39,789 nt of DNA from Bacteroidota bacterium. Its GTDB lineage: Bacteria; Bacteroidota; Bacteroidia; Cytophagales; Microscillaceae. The stretch covers positions 1 to 39,789 of the forward strand of contig RDXI01000028.1 of the NCBI GenBank assembly GCA_004292795.1. The letters run 5' to 3'. The notes under the pieces are model-generated. The model searched no databases, was not told the origin of the DNA, and saw nothing but the letters and a program-made list of their open reading frames with translations. The position numbers were made by a program, and so were the translations under genes. This document shows positions 38,857 to 39,789 of the stretch, one piece after another (positions within the stretch are counted from its first letter, which is position 1; every line of letters starts with the position of its first letter).

Positions 38857-39789
38857 ATGAACGAGCCTAACGACAAGTCTTGGGAAATACATTCTTCCGA
38901 CCTCCGCATCACCGAGTCGAGTGTCGTGTTGTTGCCTGTCAGCAAACTGACACCCCACCCCGACAACCGCCCTTTGGGCGCGAGTGAGGAGAAAATCCAA
39001 CAACTCAAAATATTCATAGCCCAAAATGGCTTTGATAGCTCGCACCCGCTTGTGGTGCGTCCTCACCAAAACAGTTATCAAATCATAGAAGGCGAGCATC
39101 GCTTTACGGCGGCGCGGGCTTTGGGCTACTTGCAACTCCCCTGCGTAGTGCGCGAACTGTCCGACACAGAGGCACTGATTCAGTTGGTTTTGGGCAATAT
39201 CCAAACCGAAACCAAACCTCTTGAAATAGGGCTAAACGCGCTCAAAGTCATTCAAAAAGAAGGCAAGACTTTTACCATGCAACAATACGCCCAACGCTTG
39301 GGCATTAGCGATAGCTCGGTAAGGCGGTACATGAACGCAAGCGAAGTCTATCAATACCTCAAGGCGCAACTGCCCGAAGGTGTGCCTATTCTGGACGAAG
39401 TGTATAAATTGGAAGAAATCCACCGTTGCCCACAAACGGATTGGTATTGGTTGCACGAACTCACACTGAAGAACGAAATTGCTAAAAATCAGTTGGTAGA
39501 AATTACCCACGCCATACGCGACATCAAAACCGAAAACGCAGTGATTTATGGGCTTTTCGACCTCCTGACTATGCGCCAACAAGTAGCACAAGAAATACTC
39601 AAAGGCAACAAAAATGCGTCTGCACAATATTTGGAGCTTATCCAAACAGTGGAGGCGAGCTACCAACAACTCGAAGACGAAATAACGCTATACGAATACA
39701 ATGTACTAACGGACAGAATAGAGCAAGACACCATAAAGCTCAAAGATTGGTACATCAATAGCCTGAAAGAACTCAAACAGCTTACCAAA
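38857..39789 (+). CDS. ParB/Spo0J-like nuclease-domain protein, truncated at window end
   Basis: The frame is open from ATG 38857 to the last base, 311 codons without stop. Residues about 25-110 have the ParB N-terminal pattern: LLPVSKLTPHPDNRPLG, LKIFIAQNGFDSSHPLVVRP, IIEGEHRFTAARALGY with the GEHR motif, and VRELSDTEALIQLVLGNIQTE. A helix-turn-helix follows (TMQQYAQRLGISDSSVRRYMNASEVY, about 140-165). The rest is helical and charged, with coiled-coil character toward the cut end. Such stand-alone ParB-domain proteins occur on plasmids, phages and in chromosomes. No parA is seen before it; the region after is outside the window. The role is therefore open between partition and gene regulation. 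Confidence 0.85.
   Translation, partial: MNEPNDKSWEIHSSDLRITESSVVLLPVSKLTPHPDNRPLGASEEKIQQLKIFIAQNGFDSSHPLVVRPHQNSYQIIEGEHRFTAARALGYLQLPCVVRELSDTEALIQLVLGNIQTETKPLEIGLNALKVIQKEGKTFTMQQYAQRLGISDSSVRRYMNASEVYQYLKAQLPEGVPILDEVYKLEEIHRCPQTDWYWLHELTLKNEIAKNQLVEITHAIRDIKTENAVIYGLFDLLTMRQQVAQEILKGNKNASAQYLELIQTVEASYQQLEDEITLYEYNVLTDRIEQDTIKLKDWYINSLKELKQLTK

Noticed and set aside
1-39789. tRNA, rRNA, integrase or insertion-sequence transposase genes
   Set aside because: I looked for TTCGAATCC-type arms, rRNA cores and DDE or tyrosine-recombinase motifs and saw none that hold up. A short tRNA could still be missed by eye.

Overview
The window looks like a chromosomal stretch from a gliding-type Bacteroidota, most likely of the order Cytophagales. 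Several signs agree. Many genes are preceded by the Bacteroidota promoter pattern TTG-N17-20-TAnnTTTG and lack a Shine-Dalgarno sequence. A GldH-like gliding lipoprotein and a PorG-like/PorE-like pair of type IX secretion (T9SS) proteins are present. The RecQ has the long domain layout typical of the phylum. The genus cannot be named from sequence alone.

Layout. (1) 1-3583: a visibly A/T-rich island. A repeat- and hairpin-rich non-coding tail (1-649) follows a tight three-gene minus-strand operon (650-3583) that I read as an ABC-three-component (ABC-3C) conflict system: SMEK-domain protein, small middle component and DUF2326-type SMC-like ATPase. (2) 3940-9446: glgE-type maltosyltransferase, a small unknown, a TerB-like protein, an NSUN/RsmF-type RNA methyltransferase and a Uma2-family nuclease-like protein. 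(3) 9627-13651: envelope genes, namely a secreted YD-like repeat protein, a TPR protein, a PstS-like lipoprotein and a small membrane protein. (4) 13744-18205: a multi-pass membrane protein, a VWA membrane protein, a YafV-type omega-amidase and a polyprenol/diacylglycerol-kinase-like membrane enzyme. (5) 18847-21768: the PorG-like barrel and PorE-like OmpA protein. (6) 22039-29654: hutH, a ZU5-like lipoprotein, a YD-like lipoprotein between two copies of one terminator, ahcY, a WD40 protein and a MoxR ATPase. (7) 29709-31731: a possible plus-strand small RNA, a pair of coiled-coil genes, a 54-codon gene, a frameshifted DUF6934-like gene and a small Rpn-tail-like gene. (8) 31787-39789: aconitase, a 171-bp MITE-like element, a small unknown, recQ, gldH, a CpsB/YwqE-type PHP phosphatase and the start of a ParB-like gene cut by the window edge.

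Most genes are housekeeping or envelope functions transcribed singly or in pairs and separated by clear intrinsic terminators. The strongest system-level signal is the ABC-3C operon, with its own promoter and an upstream palindrome. The strongest genome-scale signal is a 9-base word, GTAGGCAAG or GTAGGCGAG. It occurs about fifty times on both strands from 5.5 kb onward and is absent from the ABC-3C island, which supports recent acquisition of the island. Starts were moved downstream from the longest open frame wherever a promoter, a signal peptide or family numbering required it.
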